Of a DNA stretch of 14,220 bases, positions 12,457 through 14,220 are shown one piece after another. Position 1 is the stretch's first letter; each line of letters starts with the position of its first letter. Location of the stretch: NCBI GenBank assembly GCA_030740295.1, contig JASLXP010000391.1, forward strand, positions 1 to 14,220, in the 5' to 3' direction. The translations under genes were made by a program, and so were the position numbers. The notes beneath the pieces are model-generated. The model ran no database searches. It was given only the letters and a program-made list of their open reading frames with translations, and was not told the DNA's origin. This DNA comes from Planctomycetota bacterium. GTDB taxonomy: Bacteria; Planctomycetota; PUPC01; JACPCR01.

Positions 12457-14220
12457 ATGGCCGACGGAGCACAGCGCCCCGGAACACTCATCAGCAGATC
12501 CTTCTCGGAGTCAATTGTGAAAAACCTGAAGGCGCTCGTCATTGAAGCTCAGAACGGCGACATGGAAGCGTACGCGGTGATCGTCAGGCGATTCCAGGAC
12601 ATGGCCTATGGATTCGCATATTCGAATCTCGGCGATTTTCACCTCGCCCAGGACGCGGCGCAGGAGGCATTTATCGAGGCCCTGCGCGACCTGACGAACT
12701 TGCGCGAGCCTTCTGCCTTCCCCGGCTGGTTCCGCAGAATCGTCTATAAGCACTGCGACCGGCTTACGAGGCGAAAGCGCGTCTTGACTGTATCGCTGGA
12801 TGCCGCACTGGCGGTTCCCTCACGGGACATGAACCCAGCCCGGGCAGCGGAGAACAGACAGATGGAAGATAAAGTTCTGGCCGCCGTCGCTGGTCTTCCC
12901 GATGACCAGCGGATGGTGACTACGCTATTTTACGTCAGTGGTTATTCGCAGAAGGAGATCGCAAAGTTCCTCGATCTCCCAGTCACTACGGTCAAGAAGC
13001 GTCTGGCCAGTTCTCGGGACAACCTGAAACAGAGGATGATCACGATGGTTGATGAAACTCTTAAATCCTTCCCATTGCCTGAGCGGTTCGCCGATGTTGT
13101 AGTGCAGACGAATTTCGTCACCGGGCGAATCAATCCTCTCGCCGATGGAATGCGTTCTCTCAGCGATGAGAGGATGATCGAAAAGACGTCTGAGCTTCGG
13201 AGCCGTCTCTCGGCCGGCGAAGACCGCGATTCAGTCAAGGCAGAGGCATTCGCTCTCGTCAGAGAAGCATCCCGCCGATCCTGGGGCCAACCTCATTACG
13301 ACGTGCAACTGGTGGCAGGCATGATCCTCGATCAAGGCTGGATCGCAGAAGAGGCTGCCGGCGAGGGCAAGACCATCACATGTTACCCGGCCGCTTACAT
13401 GGCTGTTCTCGATGGCATGCACGTCCATGTCGCCACAGTTAACGACTATCTGGCGAAGCGAGACGCGGAGCTCGCCCGCGAGGTGTTCAAGCTGCTCGGC
13501 GTAACCGTTGGCTATGTAAATCGAGATCTGGTCCGCTCTGATGGCGAAGCTGAGGCCCGCCGCCGATCTTATCAATGCGACATCACTTACGGATCGAACT
13601 CTGAGTTCGGCTTTGACTACCTTCGCGACACCATGAGGCAGCCAGCAGATGAGCCTGTCCAGGGACCCCTGGATTTTGCCATCATTGATGAGGCCGACAG
13701 CCTTCTAATCGACGAGGCCCGGACTCCCCTGATCATCTCCGGTCCCGCAGACGTTGATCCGGACCTATACCAAAAGGCCGATGGTGCTGCGCGCTCTCTG
13801 ATTGACCGGTCGGAGGAAGATGGCTCAGTGCTTTACGAGCGCGACCCCAGGCACCCGCTCTGTATCCTACTGACGGCTGAAGGTCTGGTAATCGCAGAGG
13901 AGATTGCCGCGGAGTGGAGTTTTCAGCTCACGCCGGAATCCGACGGTCTGAAGAGAATCGAAAACGCTCTGCGCGCTCACCTGCTCTACGAAAAGGACAA
14001 GGACTATGTTGTCCGGGAGGGTTGCGTCGTAATCGTTGACGAGTACACGGGACGGCTGATGGCAGGCCGGCGCTGGTCAGAAGGGCTGCACCAGGCCATT
14101 GAGTTCAAAGAGGGCGTTGAAGTCCAACGGGAGACCCGAACACTGGCGAGCATCACCTTCGGAGAGTATTTCAAGCGCTACAAAAAGCTGGCGGGACTAA
14201 CCGGGACAGCCAAACGCCCG
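12457..14220 (+). CDS. ECF-type sigma-70 factor fused to SecA translocase ATPase (3' end outside window)
   Basis: One frame of 588 codons without a stop runs to the window edge. Residues 36-105 are sigma region 2 (AYAVIVRRFQDMAYGFAY, LAQDAAQEAFIEALRDL, FPGWFRRIVYKHCDRLTRR). Residues 136-195 are sigma region 4 with the helix-turn-helix YSQKEIAKFLDLPVTTVKKR (163-182). From about 225 the protein is SecA: helix with SDERMIEKTSELRSRLSAGE (236-255), YDVQL Q motif (281-285), Walker A AAGEGKT (300-306), VNDYLAKRDAE (328-338), ITYGSNSEFGFDYLRD (376-391), Walker B IIDEADS (409-415), LIDEARTPLIISGP (417-430), the preprotein cross-linking domain to about 520, then VVIVDEYTGRLMAGRRWSEG (524-543) and KKLAGLTGTA (576-585). 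The Thr before Walker A GEGKT is Ala. The ATG at 12457 lacks a ribosome binding site; a GTG at 12517 (codon 21) has GGAG six bases upstream and may be the true start. The C-terminal motor and scaffold domains are not seen. Confidence 0.93.
   Translation, partial: MADGAQRPGTLISRSFSESIVKNLKALVIEAQNGDMEAYAVIVRRFQDMAYGFAYSNLGDFHLAQDAAQEAFIEALRDLTNLREPSAFPGWFRRIVYKHCDRLTRRKRVLTVSLDAALAVPSRDMNPARAAENRQMEDKVLAAVAGLPDDQRMVTTLFYVSGYSQKEIAKFLDLPVTTVKKRLASSRDNLKQRMITMVDETLKSFPLPERFADVVVQTNFVTGRINPLADGMRSLSDERMIEKTSELRSRLSAGEDRDSVKAEAFALVREASRRSWGQPHYDVQLVAGMILDQGWIAEEAAGEGKTITCYPAAYMAVLDGMHVHVATVNDYLAKRDAELAREVFKLLGVTVGYVNRDLVRSDGEAEARRRSYQCDITYGSNSEFGFDYLRDTMRQPADEPVQGPLDFAIIDEADSLLIDEARTPLIISGPADVDPDLYQKADGAARSLIDRSEEDGSVLYERDPRHPLCILLTAEGLVIAEEIAAEWSFQLTPESDGLKRIENALRAHLLYEKDKDYVVREGCVVIVDEYTGRLMAGRRWSEGLHQAIEFKEGVEVQRETRTLASITFGEYFKRYKKLAGLTGTAKRP
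12507..12510 (+). promoter_or_regulatory. ribosome binding site favouring a GTG start of sigma-SecA
   Basis: GGAG lies six bases before an in-frame GTG at 12517-12519, whereas the first ATG at 12457 has no purine-rich site upstream. Starting at the GTG would give MKNLKALVIEAQNGDMEAYA as N-terminus, which is about where ECF sigma factors normally begin. Confidence 0.45.

Noticed and set aside
13040..13110. Two separate genes, a sigma factor and a downstream secA, instead of a fusion
   Set aside because: The frame shows no stop between the sigma region 4 end and the SecA part, and no ribosome binding site with a start typical of SecA was seen at the junction.
12511..13575. Three minus-strand frames opposite the sigma-SecA gene
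   Set aside because: They are antisense to a frame with clear sigma and SecA motifs and carry no features of their own.

Overview
The window is a bacterial chromosome segment of moderate GC content. Nearly all of its first 10.1 kb is one rightward-to-leftward (minus strand) ribosomal protein superoperon, the fused S10 and spc operons. Reading 5' to 3' on the minus strand the order is rpsJ, rplD, rplW, rplB, rpsS, rplV, rpsC, rplP, rpmC, rpsQ, rplN, rplX, tRNA-Val, rplE, rpsN, rpsH, rplF, rplR, rpsE, rplO, secY. Gene order is conserved, but the cluster departs from the usual bacterial plan in several ways: rplC (uL3) is absent between rpsJ and rplD, rpmD (uL30) is absent between rpsE and rplO, uL4 carries an acidic repeat tail of about 120 residues, uL15 is only 78 residues and has no room for its C-terminal half, uL24 has an enlarged KOW loop, and a tRNA-Val gene sits inside the spc part.

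The organism cannot be named from this sequence. The lack of L30, the SecY style and the presence of a multidomain sigma factor suggest a member of the PVC group such as Planctomycetota, or an uncultured lineage near it; this is inference only.

From 10100 to 10533 there is a non-coding stretch that acts as the leader and promoter region of the S10 operon and contains several inverted repeats. From 10534 to 12069 (minus strand) is a gene for a GH10-like glycoside hydrolase without a visible signal peptide. From 12070 to 12456 is a divergent intergenic region with two clear palindromes.

The most striking item is at 12457 to the right edge (plus strand): a single uninterrupted reading frame of 588 codons in which an ECF-type sigma-70 factor (regions 2 and 4, residues about 36-195) is joined directly to a SecA translocation ATPase (Q motif, Walker A, Walker B, preprotein cross-linking domain, and on into the motor domain). 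It runs off the window, so its C-terminal end is unseen. A protein combining a transcription initiation factor with the Sec motor suggests coupling of gene expression to protein export, and it lies about 11 kb from secY, whose product is the normal partner of SecA.
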